Shown here: one piece after another, positions 16,818 through 24,552 of the stretch | Position numbering within the stretch: position 1 is the stretch's first letter | Layout of the letters: every line of letters starts with the position of its first letter | Assembly (NCBI RefSeq): GCF_000382405.1 | Contig: NZ_KB908268.1 | Span: 1-64,000 of the forward strand | From: Mycobacterium sp. 141 | GTDB taxonomy: Bacteria; Actinomycetota; Actinomycetes; Mycobacteriales; Mycobacteriaceae | Reading direction: 5' to 3' | DNA: 64,000 nt | The notes under the pieces: generated by a model | The model's database searches: none | The model's input: only the letters and a program-made list of their open reading frames with translations | What the model was told of the DNA's origin: nothing | Program-made: the position numbers and the translations under genes

Positions 16818-17586
16818 GGTCGGTACCTCCTGCTGGTTGGGTGACGACGCCGCAGGCTGCGGCGAACTGGACCGGGTTGAGCCCGTCGGCGGAATTCATG
16901 TCGCAGTTGCCGAATGGCGGTGCGCCCTCGGGTAACCCGCCGCCGTAGCCGCTGCCGTCGGTGTACTGGTGAGCGACCTTGCCGGGGTAAGGGGGATTAC
17001 TGCCGTAGCCGGCGATGATGAGGCGTAGACCGGTTGGCTTCGTACGCCACATGGCCGTGAGGTCATAGACGTTGCCGTATCCGATGATCCGTGCCGGGTT
17101 CCCGGTGTAGTCCGCCAGATTCCAGTACAGCTGATTGATCCAGGAGGAGCCGTCGCCGGTCGGGTTGCCGCCCTGCTCGATGTCGAGCATGAGCGTGATG
17201 CGAGGATGCAGCCCGCCGTTGGCGTCGATCATGGACCGCACGGTGTTGGCATTTGCTTGCCAGTTGGGCCGGCAATAGGTGTAGACGATCCCGAATACCA
17301 ATTTGCCGTCATCGAGCGCAGTGCGCATCCAGGTGTAGTTGGCGGCGAAATTGTGGTCCTGGTAAGTGCCGTCGCTGACCCGGATCGACAGCACCTCATA
17401 CGGATAGCTGTCGTTCACCACCGGTTGAAACTCCGAGACGTCGGCGAACAGGGTGTCGGTGACCGGCACGACGGCGGCGGTCAATTCTTCCCGCGTGGAT
17501 CGGCGACGGCGCGGGCGAGTCGAGCGCGACCGTCGATCATCGGGCGAACGGCCCGGGACCATGTGCTTCGCAACTCCGCTTTTCAT
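16810..17586 (-). CDS. GH25-type lysozyme (phage endolysin-like)
   Basis: The product has the glycoside hydrolase 25 pattern: an N-terminal strand FADVSEFQPVV with Asp and Ser, the catalytic DxE pair in LMLDIEQGG, and a C-terminal KVAHQYTDG. Family members cleave the beta-1,4 bond between N-acetylmuramic acid and N-acetylglucosamine. The first 40 residues are Arg-rich and unlike the family. Translation may instead start at the TTG or GTG codons just before VTDTLFADVSEF, the TTG being preceded by GGGAAG. There is no obvious signal peptide, which fits a holin-released phage endolysin. It is followed by the small protein and the LysB-like gene. Confidence 0.75.
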   Translation of the reverse strand: MKSGVAKHMVPGRSPDDRRSRSTRPRRRRSTREELTAAVVPVTDTLFADVSEFQPVVNDSYPYEVLSIRVSDGTYQDHNFAANYTWMRTALDDGKLVFGIVYTYCRPNWQANANTVRSMIDANGGLHPRITLMLDIEQGGNPTGDGSSWINQLYWNLADYTGNPARIIGYGNVYDLTAMWRTKPTGLRLIIAGYGSNPPYPGKVAHQYTDGSGYGGGLPEGAPPFGNCDMNSADGLNPVQFAAACGVVTQPAGGTDRV

Positions 17587-17685
17587 GTGTCACCACTTCG
17601 CACCTGGCTCAAACCGGGCCAGTACCACCAGCGTAGGTGGAAATTTCTGGTGGCGCCCATAGGCCCGTGCCCTTCTCAGGGGCAA

Positions 17686-17994
17686 TCACCGCGCCGCCAG
17701 CGCCCGCCTCGCCTGCAAGGCCACGCCGGGAACGGTATTCGCCAGGTCGGGCCGACTCCTGGCGTAGCCACGGATGGTGCGATAGAACGACCACACCTGC
17801 CCGGGTGTGGGTACGCGCGGTATCCAGGCCAGCTCCCAGTGAATGCCGTTGATCGGGTCGTCGAAGAATACGGCGTAGTAACCGGGCCAGTACTGGGGGT
17901 ACTCCTTGGGTTCGTCGGTGATCACGATGTCCCGTGCGCTCAGGAACTCGTGACGGAAGCGGTCGATCTCTTTGCGGCCTCTCCTCCGAGTCAT
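17686..17994 (-). pseudogene. VOC/glyoxalase-family C-terminal fragment
   Basis: The 102-residue frame from the ATG at 17994 contains the end of a vicinal-oxygen-chelate fold, with PQYWPGYYAVFFDDPINGIH followed by WELAW. In intact glyoxalase-like proteins this is the last strand set with the metal-binding Glu. Only about one third of a usual protein is left and the N-terminal metal-binding half is not found upstream. It is therefore probably a relic. It sits between the lysis cassette and the first histidine-rich peptide gene. Confidence 0.55.
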
Positions 17995-18052
17995 CTCGGA
18001 TTCAGGGTGTGCTTCTCTGCCGCTGCTGCGCGGCGTCAATTTTTTTGACGCT

Positions 18053-18197
18053 TCCCCCGATCGGGGGACAAGAGGTTGGTCCGGTCGATGGGCCGGTCGG
18101 TCGATATCGGTCCGGGCTGCGGCGGGGCATTCTTATATCAACACCGGATCAACCGGGACAGAAACTTCAAAAGCCCACTGAGACAAAGGATTCAATC
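18053..18197 (+). promoter_or_regulatory. Conserved leader block, copy A
   Basis: This is the most divergent of five related upstream blocks. It begins with the perfect 16-base palindrome TCCCCCGATCGGGGGA (18053-18068) and continues through a GGTCGAT-containing stretch and GGCATTCTTAT to AAAGGA just before the start codon. A separate hairpin, CGTCAA-TTTTT-TTGACG, lies immediately upstream (18034-18050). The block most likely contains the promoter and ribosome binding site of the peptide gene; exact promoter elements were not assigned. Confidence 0.6.
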
Positions 18198-18407
18198 ATG
18201 ATGATCACCCGCCGCATCGCCGCCGGTTTCGCTCTCGCCGCTGCTCCCGCCATCATCGCCCTGGGTGCCGCGACCGCCAGCCAGGCCCAGACCTCCGTTA
18301 CGAACACCGGCCCCGCTGCCAGCCACCACGAGGTCTTCCCGGGGCAGCACAACTTCCCGCAGCCGGGTACCGCGGTGCATCATCACCATCAGAACAACCG
18401 CGCCTGA
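18198..18407 (+). CDS. Small exported histidine-rich peptide, copy A
   Basis: The 69-residue product has a Sec-type signal peptide (MMITRRIAAGFALAAAPAII onward, with a possible cleavage after ASQA) and a mature part of about 40 residues. This contains GPAASHHEVFPGQHNFPQPG and ends in a VHHHH stretch. The ATG at 18198 follows AAAGGA at 8 bases. Four closely related copies lie at 21008, 22911, 24328 and 26745. The clustered His residues suggest metal binding outside the cell, which is inference. Copy A is the most divergent member and carries its own terminator-like hairpin. Confidence 0.8.
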   Translation: MMITRRIAAGFALAAAPAIIALGAATASQAQTSVTNTGPAASHHEVFPGQHNFPQPGTAVHHHHQNNRA

Positions 18408-18423
18408 CAAGGCGCTGCCCGAG

Positions 18424-18447
18424 GAGCCCGGACAACCGTCCGGGCTC
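18424..18447 (+). terminator. Terminator-like hairpin after peptide copy A
   Basis: GAGCCCGGAC and GTCCGGGCTC form a perfect 10-base stem around a 4-base loop, followed by TTCTCG. It lies 17 bases after the stop codon. The same stem follows copies B and E. Confidence 0.75.
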
Positions 18448-18518
18448 TTCTCGTTGCTCCCCATTGCTGGGGCCTCGAATTCGAGGAGATCCTCAGCATC
18501 GCGTGCGAGGCTGGGGCC

Positions 18519-19553
18519 ATGGCTGCCAACCACACCACGCGTCGTGAACCGCTCCGCGCGGACCTCGTCCTGTCCGGTGGCGGGGTCAAGGGCATCGGTC
18601 TGGTGGGTGCCGCCGTCGCGCTGAAGGACGCGGGGTACGCGATCCAGCGGGTGTCGGGTACCTCGGCCGGGTCGCTGGTCGGAGCGGTGGTCGCCGCGGC
18701 GGCGCAAGGCGATCAGCTGAGCGGCGAGCAACTGCGGGAACTGGCGTTGAACGTGCCGTACCGGAAATTCCGGGACAGTGGGCCGATCGAACGTATCCCC
18801 CTGCTGGGGCCCGCGTGGGGGCTGTTGCGCGAGACCGGCATCTACCGCGGAGATTACGCCCACGCCTGGATGCGCAGTGAGCTGAAGAACCTGGGCGTCA
18901 GCACCTTCGGCGATCTGGCCATCGACGACGACCAACTCCTGCCGGAGCGACGCTACCGCCTTGTTGTCACCGTCACCGACCTGACGTCGGGCCAGTTGGT
19001 GCGGTTGCCGTGGGATTACCGTCGACTCTACGGGCTGGATCCCGATGAACAGCTTGTCGCCGACGCGGTCCGCGCCTCGATGGCGATCCCGTTCTTGTTC
19101 CAACCGGTCACGCTCGACGACGCCGCCGGTGACCCGTACACGCTCGTCGACGGAGGAGTGCTGTCCAACTTCCCGATCGACTCCTTCGACCGTCCCGACG
19201 GAAGAATGCCGCGGTGGCCCACCTTCGGCGCGACGGTGATTCCCTACCTGCCGGCTCCGACATTCGAGCAGCTGATTCCCGGGCTCGGCCCGCTGCATGG
19301 GCCGCCACTGCTGCAGAGCCTGATCACCACCATGCTCGTCGGCCACGACCAGACCTATCTCAATCAACCGTGGGTGAAAGTGCGGGCGATCGAGGTGGAC
19401 TCGACCGATATCGGGGTGCTCGACTTCAGTATCACCCGCGGCGCGGCCGAGGCCCTCTACGACAAGGGATACCAGGCGACCACCGACTTCCTGTCGACGT
19501 GGGATTGGCCCGCCTACGTTGAGCGCTTCCGTGCGGATCATCGGGTGTGCTGA
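18519..19553 (+). CDS. Patatin-like phospholipase
   Basis: The 344-residue product has the patatin signature in order: the oxyanion loop LVLSGGGVKGIGLVGAA, the nucleophile motif GTSAG, and the catalytic Asp in LVDGGVLSNFPID. These enzymes are Ser-Asp dyad acyl hydrolases that act on phospholipids or other lipid esters. No signal peptide is present, so it is cytoplasmic or membrane-associated. The ATG at 18519 is the first good start. It converges with the NYN gene, leaving 3 bases between the stops. Patatin proteins occur both in housekeeping and in anti-phage systems; nothing here decides between them. Confidence 0.88.
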   Translation: MAANHTTRREPLRADLVLSGGGVKGIGLVGAAVALKDAGYAIQRVSGTSAGSLVGAVVAAAAQGDQLSGEQLRELALNVPYRKFRDSGPIERIPLLGPAWGLLRETGIYRGDYAHAWMRSELKNLGVSTFGDLAIDDDQLLPERRYRLVVTVTDLTSGQLVRLPWDYRRLYGLDPDEQLVADAVRASMAIPFLFQPVTLDDAAGDPYTLVDGGVLSNFPIDSFDRPDGRMPRWPTFGATVIPYLPAPTFEQLIPGLGPLHGPPLLQSLITTMLVGHDQTYLNQPWVKVRAIEVDSTDIGVLDFSITRGAAEALYDKGYQATTDFLSTWDWPAYVERFRADHRVC

Positions 19554-19556
19554 CTG

Positions 19557-20390
19557 CTACCGCAGCTTGACCATCCGTGTCGTCGAGCTCTCGTCCAATT
19601 CGACGACATCGGAGCGCGCCCGTAGAAAATCACTGAAAGACCGGAAACCCAAAGACTTCTCGCTGAACGACGGATCCATCCGTTTCATCTGCGCCTTGAC
19701 CGCCGAATTGTGCAGCCACTCGACGTCGTCCTTCTCCAGGCCGATCTGCAGCGCCCGGGTGAGCAGTGCGGTGGCCTCGGCTTGCGGGTCCGGTCCGGTC
19801 TTCTTGCGGGTGCGTTTCTGCTGATTGGGTTCTGGGTTGGGTTCGGTGGCCGGTACGCCGGGAAGAGCGTCGTAGATGACGAATTCGTCGCAGGCGGCCG
19901 CGAGCGCCCGGCTCGACGAGCCTGCCACCCCGATGCCGACGACGTAGCGGCCCAGCCGTTTGCACCGCTGGGCCAGCGGGATGTAGTCGGAGTCACCGGC
20001 CACGATCACCACATGCGTCAGGTCGGGCAGCCGGAACATGTCCTCGACGGCGTCGACCGCGAGCCGGATGTCGGCGCCGTTCTTGCCGTACGCGGCGGCC
20101 GGGAACAACTGCACCAGGTCGACGGCGCGGCCCACGAGCTGCTGACGGTAGCCGGCGTTGACGTCGGCTGACCAGTCCGCGTACGCGCGGGTCAGCACCA
20201 GCGTGCCGAACGACGACGCGAAGTCGAGGATCGCGGCGACGTCCACGGTGGCCTTGGTGAGCTTGTCCGCGTCCAGTCCTTTGGCCTTGTCCCGCTGAAA
20301 CGAGTTGCGGCCGTTGACCTGGTCGTAGCGCGATATGACAATGTTGTCGAAGTCCAGGTAGACCGCGACGCGGGTGGCGGGTTCGGTCAT
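19557..20390 (-). CDS. NYN-domain nuclease with C-terminal OST-HTH/LOTUS domain
   Basis: The 277-residue product begins with a NYN (PIN-like) domain: the first acidic cluster in VAVYLDFDNI, an Asp in KNGADIRLAVDA, and VIVAGDSDYIPLAQR. A charged linker leads to a C-terminal winged-helix region (about 200-275) that fits an OST-HTH/LOTUS RNA-binding domain (SFSEKSLGFRSFSDFLRAR). NYN domains are metal-dependent RNases, and LabA-like proteins with this layout are widespread. The ATG at 20390 starts the conserved domain. The cellular RNA target is unknown. Confidence 0.85.
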   Translation of the reverse strand: MTEPATRVAVYLDFDNIVISRYDQVNGRNSFQRDKAKGLDADKLTKATVDVAAILDFASSFGTLVLTRAYADWSADVNAGYRQQLVGRAVDLVQLFPAAAYGKNGADIRLAVDAVEDMFRLPDLTHVVIVAGDSDYIPLAQRCKRLGRYVVGIGVAGSSSRALAAACDEFVIYDALPGVPATEPNPEPNQQKRTRKKTGPDPQAEATALLTRALQIGLEKDDVEWLHNSAVKAQMKRMDPSFSEKSLGFRSFSDFLRARSDVVELDESSTTRMVKLR

Positions 20391-20479
20391 CGTTTCAGTC
20401 TGGCGTATGAACACCCGGCTGTGATGATTTGGGCCTACTCCGGTGTGGGTAGGCCGATGCATCAGGAGCGGCGTCCGCC

Positions 20480-20730
20480 GCAGCGTTCCGCCAATTGGGC
20501 ATGCTGTCGACCTACAACGAGGATCCGCCTGTCGCCTGCCATCCGTTCGGTACAGACCGGGACGGCATGGTGTTCGGTGAAGGCGGTGTGCTGCTGCTCA
20601 TCGAAACGGTGGAGCACGTCAAGGCGCGCGATGCTCGAATCCTGGCTCGTCTCATGGGGGTGGGCATCACAGCAGACTGCTACGACGCCATCGATCCTGA
20701 ACCTGAAAAGCTGCGATCCGGAGATCGATT
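20480..20730 (+). pseudogene. Fragment of a KasA/KasB-type beta-ketoacyl-ACP synthase
   Basis: The frame from about 20480 reads QLGMLSTYNEDP, then CHPFGTDRDGMVFGEGGVLL and ETVEHVKARDARILARLMG. This matches an internal part of mycobacterial FAS-II ketosynthases (the GFVFGEGGA region). The catalytic Cys and His regions are both absent. Only about 80 residues of a protein of some 415 remain, so it is a relic. It lies directly upstream of leader block B. Confidence 0.8.
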
Positions 20731-20873
20731 TGGACGTCGTGGCCGACCAGCCACGCCCCGGTCATTATTGCAGGACCGGCTTGCCAAGCGCCAGATCGGC
20801 GTTCGTCATCTGGGCCTGCTCCACCGTCATGTCGCAGCGTCCGAAGTAGGCGCAGTGCGCGGTTCCTCCGATC

Positions 20874-21007
20874 GGGGGACAGGGGTTTCGGCCGGTGCAT
20901 GGGCCGGTTGGTCGATATTGCCGCGCGTCGGGGAAGCGCATTCTTATTTCAACGCCGGAACACACCGGATGACATTCCGAAAAGCCTTATCTGACAAAGG
21001 AGTCGAC
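20874..21007 (+). promoter_or_regulatory. Conserved leader block, copy B
   Basis: The block begins with a palindrome carrying one mismatch (20874-20889) and contains GGCCGGTTGGTCGAT, GCATTCTTATTTCAACGCC and CCGGAACACACCGG. It ends with AAAGGAGTCGACATG, which gives a strong ribosome binding site. From GCATTCTTATTTC onward it is nearly identical to copies C, D and E. Confidence 0.65.
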
Positions 21008-21217
21008 ATGACCATCACCCGCCGCATCACCGCCGGTTTCGCCCTCGCCGCCGCCCCGGCCGTCATCTTTCTCGGTGCTGCCTCGGCGCATGCGGATGCG
21101 TCGGTGGCCAACCATGGCCCGTCGGTGAGCCACCACGAGGCCTTCCCGCACCAGCACAACATGCCCCAGCCGGGCACCTCGGTGCATCACCACCACCAGC
21201 GCAACCACGCCAAGTAG
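21008..21217 (+). CDS. Small exported histidine-rich peptide, copy B
   Basis: The 69-residue product begins MTITRRITAGFALAAAPAVI, has a signal peptide with a probable cleavage at SAHADA, and has a mature part of about 40 residues with about ten His. Conserved blocks are NHGPSVSHHEAFPHQHNM, the P-Q-P-G turn and VHHHHQ. It ends in N-H-A-K. A strong AAAGGAG precedes the ATG. It follows leader B and is followed by a perfect 12-base-pair hairpin. It is probably secreted and metal-binding; this is inferred from composition. Confidence 0.82.
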   Translation: MTITRRITAGFALAAAPAVIFLGAASAHADASVANHGPSVSHHEAFPHQHNMPQPGTSVHHHHQRNHAK

Positions 21218-21230
21218 CCCCCTCTGGCCG

Positions 21231-21260
21231 GAGCCCGGACGCCATCGAGCGTCCGGGCTC
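21231..21260 (+). terminator. Terminator-like hairpin after peptide copy B
   Basis: GAGCCCGGACGC and GCGTCCGGGCTC pair perfectly over 12 bases around a 6-base loop, 13 bases after the stop codon. It matches the hairpins after copies A and E. Confidence 0.75.
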
Positions 21261-21298
21261 ACTTGTGGGTGGGCGGTGCCGACGCGTCCTGACACGAC

Positions 21299-22486
21299 TC
21301 AGGCGTTGGGCCTGGTGCGCCTGCCGATAGTGTCGCCGAGGAGATCGAGTTCGGCCAGCACGTCACTGGCCGCCCAGATTCGGTTACGAGTACCGGATGA
21401 GAGGACCTCCAGAATGCCCGCATCGGTCAGGCGGCCGAGTGCTTTGTAGGTACTGGCATCGGTCGTGCCTGTGAGTGATCGGGCGGTATCGGCGTTGAAT
21501 ATCGGGACCTCCAGCAGGTTGTCGAGAAGCGTTTCGTCGGCGGAGTTGGCGCGTGGGCGGGCAATTGATCGCCACTGTGCTGGCAACTCGGAGAGACGGG
21601 CGGCCGATTCCTCCGCGGCGATGCTTGCCTGTATGGCGGCGTCCGCGAGATAGCCGACGAACTGATCGGCGTCTCCAGCCCGGTAGGCAGTGAGCCGTCC
21701 GAAGTAGAAATCGGTGTCGCCGAGCATGGCCGAAGCCACTGGAACGGTTACGCGTCGGGTCAGCCCGCGGCGTCTCAGGATGGTACTGATCATCGCGCGC
21801 CCGATCCGGCCGTTGCCGTCGACGAATGGGTGGATGGATTCGAACTGGGCATGTGCGATCGCGGCCTGGGCCACGATCGGCAGGTCGGTGCGGTTGGCGA
21901 ACACCAGTAGGTCGTCCATGAGTGCCGGCACGAGATCCGGTGGGGGAGGCACGTACTGAGCACCGACAGGTGAGTGGTCGCTGCCACCGATCCAATTCTG
22001 GACAGTGCGCAACGCGCCTGGGCTGTCGGTATAGGGGTCTGGCGCCATCAACAGCTGATGTGCGTCGAGGACGGTCTGTAGCGTGATGGGGCCCGAATTG
22101 GCAGACTCGACGAGTTCAATCAGGGCACCGACCGCTGCCAGCTGAGATCGGGCTTCGTCGTTGGCCTTTGCCCCGGCAAATGCTTTGCCGAACGCGCGCC
22201 AGCCGGCGTCGATGTGCTCGATTTTGGACGATGCGACCGACTCACTGCGCAGCAGGAAATCTGCCAATGGGGCGAGGTGCTGACCGTATCCGGCTTCGAG
22301 ACGAGCGATGGCGATGAGCGCATTGTCGTGGGCGCGGCCGACTTCGCCGACCGGGTCGTAAGTGCGATCACTAATGGCCGGCGGCACGGACGCGATGACA
22401 TGCTTGAGAGTACGGTCTTCGCGGTTACCCTGACGGCCGCGAGGCGTCCACGCCCGTCGCACCGACTGATGCGTCGGCCAGTTCAT
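21299..22486 (-). CDS. Fic-domain AMP transferase-like protein with C-terminal winged helix
   Basis: The 395-residue product carries the Fic active-site motif IHPFVDGNGRIGRAM, with the catalytic His and nucleotide-binding GNGR. An N-terminal helix with SSKIEHID may act as the class II inhibitory helix, although the residue after Glu is His rather than Gly or Asn. The last 70 residues look like a winged helix (DTARSLTGTTDASTYKALGR). Fic proteins usually transfer AMP to target proteins. The ATG at 22486 has AGAAGG 7 bases upstream and is preferred to a GTG at 22513. The upstream region is AT-rich with a perfect TATAAT. Confidence 0.88.
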   Translation of the reverse strand: MNWPTHQSVRRAWTPRGRQGNREDRTLKHVIASVPPAISDRTYDPVGEVGRAHDNALIAIARLEAGYGQHLAPLADFLLRSESVASSKIEHIDAGWRAFGKAFAGAKANDEARSQLAAVGALIELVESANSGPITLQTVLDAHQLLMAPDPYTDSPGALRTVQNWIGGSDHSPVGAQYVPPPPDLVPALMDDLLVFANRTDLPIVAQAAIAHAQFESIHPFVDGNGRIGRAMISTILRRRGLTRRVTVPVASAMLGDTDFYFGRLTAYRAGDADQFVGYLADAAIQASIAAEESAARLSELPAQWRSIARPRANSADETLLDNLLEVPIFNADTARSLTGTTDASTYKALGRLTDAGILEVLSSGTRNRIWAASDVLAELDLLGDTIGRRTRPNA

Positions 22487-22526
22487 GTCAAACCTTCTCT
22501 GTGGAAGATGCACTAATCGGATCCTT

Positions 22527-22532
22527 ATTATA
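22527..22532 (-). promoter_or_regulatory. TATAAT -10 element of the Fic gene
   Basis: A perfect TATAAT reads on the minus strand at 22532-22527, 41 bases upstream of the Fic start at 22486. It lies within about 40 bases of AT-rich DNA (22510-22560). No convincing -35 at 16-18 bases was found, so this may be a promoter dependent mainly on its -10. Confidence 0.45.
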
Positions 22533-22570
22533 GATTAAATACCACAAAGTTAGTTATGAGCTGTCCAGTG

Positions 22571-22748
22571 GCATGCCGGCAAGCCGGGCGTTGCAGCCTG
22601 TCGGGGAATCCGCTGGTGCCCGGATGCGAGTCGAATTACGGAGCCGGGCGGATCATGAACCACGTCCACGTCACCCGAACATTGGATGCCGCCGTGCGGG
22701 GTACCGAGCTTGCGGCCGGAAAGGGCCCGGGCCGTCATTTACGACTAG
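22571..22748 (+). pseudogene. Internally deleted arr pseudogene
   Basis: Part of the sequence encodes LVPGCESNYGAGRIMNHVHV and TRTLDAAVRGTELAAGKG, which matches residues 30-67 of the intact Arr at 26151. It then jumps to the last codons (GTCATTTACGACTAG). The N-terminal part is out of frame, the catalytic Tyr is His, and the middle and 3' thirds are deleted. In the intact gene CATTTA occurs at both sides of the missing part, so deletion between short repeats is likely. The flank continues into leader block C just as arr continues into leader E. Confidence 0.88.
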
Positions 22749-22766
22749 ATCCGGGGCTCGCGCGGT

Positions 22767-22910
22767 TCCTCTGATCGGGGGACAGGGGTTTCGTCTGGTG
22801 AGTGGTCCGGTTGGTCGATGGTTGGCGACGGCTGTTGGCGGCATTCTTATTTCAACGCCGGAACACACCGGATGACATTCCGAAAAGCCTTATCTGACAA
22901 AGGAGTCGAC
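22767..22910 (+). promoter_or_regulatory. Conserved leader block, copy C
   Basis: The palindrome at 22767-22782 has two mismatches. The rest, from GATCGGGGGACAGGGG to AAAGGAGTCGAC before the ATG, is almost identical to copy D. It includes GGTCCGGTTGGTCGATGG, GGCATTCTTATTTCAACGCC and CCGGAACACACCGG. Confidence 0.65.
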
Positions 22911-23123
22911 ATGACCATCACCCGCCGCATCGCCGCCGGTTTCGCCCTCGCCGCCGCCCCCGCGGTCATTTTCCTCGGAGCCGCCTCGGCCCACGCCGAC
23001 GCCGCAACGGCCAATCATGGCCCGTCGGTCAGCCACCACGAGGCCTTCCCGCACCAGCACAACATGCCCAAGCCGGGCACCTCGGTGCATCACCACCACC
23101 AGCACAACCACCACGCCAAGTAG
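22911..23123 (+). CDS. Small exported histidine-rich peptide, copy C
   Basis: The 70-residue product has the signal peptide MTITRRIAAGFALAAAPAVI onward with an AHADA cleavage site. The mature part contains NHGPSVSHHEAFPHQHNM, a P-K-P-G turn and VHHHHQHNHHAK, giving about twelve His in some 40 residues. The nucleotide sequence is nearly identical to copy D including the leader, which points to recent duplication or gene conversion. Unlike copies A, B and E, no terminator hairpin follows. Confidence 0.82.
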   Translation: MTITRRIAAGFALAAAPAVIFLGAASAHADAATANHGPSVSHHEAFPHQHNMPKPGTSVHHHHQHNHHAK

Positions 23124-23185
23124 GACGAACGACTTGAGCCACTTGTCGGTGGGTGCTGAGACGATGCCCGGTTCACATCAGTTCG

Positions 23186-23866
23186 ATGGATAGAGGTTCG
23201 GTGATCAGTGTGGGAGCTCGGCAGGATGCATTGGAGCAGATGTTGGCCGAGGCGGGCTATCGACGCGCTTCGACGAAAACGATGCGCCCACACCTGCAGG
23301 CTTTGCGGCCGCAGGATCAGAAAGAGATCCTGCGGGTGTATCACCTGCTCGGCGGAGCCCTCGAAGCGCCGCGGCTGCGGCCAGGCCCGTGGGACTGTGT
23401 GCTCGAAGGTGGACTGATCGTCGAACTGGACGAGGGGCAGCATTTCAACAGGTACCGTCGGAAGACCCTGGAACCAGCATGGACACAGCAGCTTCCGTGG
23501 CGCGAGACCTACATGCGTTATTGCACGCAGTTCGAAAGTGTCTGCACCTTGGAGCGGGGATGGGGCAGCTACTGGACGACTGTGTCCGCCAAGCAACTCT
23601 TTGGACCCGCCGGCCCGGCCAGGCTGCTCGACGGCGCGGGCTCACCGCGCTGGAAGCAGCGCGCGCTATACGACGCCATGCGGGACATCGCTGCGGTCGG
23701 TTTGGGAGTCCGTTTGGCGCGGCTGGCTGTCTATGACGTTGTGGGCGGCGTGCCGCTGGCCGACGTGTTGGACGGCAAGCGGCCGGTAGACCGAAACGCG
23801 TTACGGGCGTTTGTCGATAGGCGGACGACGCCCATGCACGTTCAGCGGGGTACGGCGCGGGCCTGA
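23186..23866 (+). CDS. Hypothetical protein, possible PD-(D/E)xK/Vsr-like nuclease
   Basis: The product of about 225 residues contains CVLEGGLIVELDEGQHFNRY, where an acidic strand pair followed by an E-x-Q-H-F pattern resembles the core of restriction-endonuclease-like proteins. The rest has no recognised motif. The start is uncertain: ATG 23186 is used here, but an AGAGG at 23191-23195 could serve a GTG at about 23200. It follows peptide copy C on the same strand. The nuclease idea is weak and based on one motif. Confidence 0.6.
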   Translation: MDRGSVISVGARQDALEQMLAEAGYRRASTKTMRPHLQALRPQDQKEILRVYHLLGGALEAPRLRPGPWDCVLEGGLIVELDEGQHFNRYRRKTLEPAWTQQLPWRETYMRYCTQFESVCTLERGWGSYWTTVSAKQLFGPAGPARLLDGAGSPRWKQRALYDAMRDIAAVGLGVRLARLAVYDVVGGVPLADVLDGKRPVDRNALRAFVDRRTTPMHVQRGTARA

Positions 23867-24183
23867 ACTCGGCGAGTCATGACCCCGTCCGGAAGGGGAA
23901 GCGTCATCAGCGGCGTCACATGTCACCGATTCCCTCACCAAGGGTGCCCAGGCGGCACCAGCCGGACACTGCGGGAGGCCGGTCCGCAGACCGGGCCGAG
24001 CCGACGAGCCCACAGCTTTCCGACTGTCTTGACTCTTTTTTCAGTTTGCAGGGCGAAGTGCCTGCCTCAAGCCGCCGGTGACATCGGCGGCGGCGGGCTG
24101 GATCAGTTTCCCCAGTTCCGGTAGCCGTTCGCGGGCACGGACTGGTGCAGACTCTGCGGCTTGCGTATGCCGGGTTTGACAGT
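23867..24183. other. Intergenic region upstream of leader D
   Basis: No gene or clear relic is visible in these 317 bases. The stretch 24021-24055 is T-rich (TTGACTCTTTTTTCAG) and differs in composition from its surroundings. Confidence 0.5.
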
Positions 24184-24327
24184 TCCCCCGATCGGGGGAC
24201 AGGGGTTTCGTCTGGTGAGTGGTCCGGTTGGTCGATGGTTGGCGACGGCTGTTGGCGGCATTCTTATTTCAACGCCGGAACACACCGGATGACATACCGA
24301 AAAGCCTTATCTGACAAAGGAGTCGAC
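24184..24327 (+). promoter_or_regulatory. Conserved leader block, copy D
   Basis: This copy begins with the perfect palindrome TCCCCCGATCGGGGGA (24184-24199) and then matches copy C almost base for base up to the start codon. Confidence 0.65.
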
Positions 24328-24540
24328 ATGACCATCACCCGCCGCATCGCCGCCGGTTTCGCCCTCGCCGCCGCCCCCGCGGTCATTTTCCTCGGAGCCG
24401 CCTCGGCCCACGCCGACGCCGCAACGGCCAATCATGGCCCGTCGGTCAGCCACCACGAGGCCTTCCCGCACCAGCACAACTTGCCCAAGCCCGGAACCTC
24501 GGTGCATCACCACCACCAGCACAACCACCACGCCAAGTGA
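24328..24540 (+). CDS. Small exported histidine-rich peptide, copy D
   Basis: The 70-residue product differs from copy C only at a Met-to-Leu change in the HQHN(M/L)PKPG segment. Signal peptide, AHADA cleavage site and the VHHHHQHNHHAK tail are the same. The stop lies 12 bases from the convergent phosphatase gene, and the terminator hairpin seen after copies A, B and E is absent. Confidence 0.82.
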   Translation: MTITRRIAAGFALAAAPAVIFLGAASAHADAATANHGPSVSHHEAFPHQHNLPKPGTSVHHHHQHNHHAK

Positions 24541-24552
24541 CTCGAGGCCAGA

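Noticed and set aside
18034..18050. CGTCAA-TTTTT-TTGACG hairpin read as a promoter -35 or a U-rich terminator
   Set aside because: It is unique to peptide copy A and has no gene ending at it in the right direction, so no function was assigned.
18192..19541. A 449-codon minus-strand frame across the patatin gene and the first peptide gene
   Set aside because: The plus strand has the complete patatin motif set and a conserved signal peptide; the minus frame has no recognisable protein.
20765..20860. Minus-strand stretch reading YFGRCDMTVEQAQMTNADLA that looks protein-like
   Set aside because: It is under 35 codons with no start, no family recognised and no flanking continuation; it may be a relic but cannot be supported.
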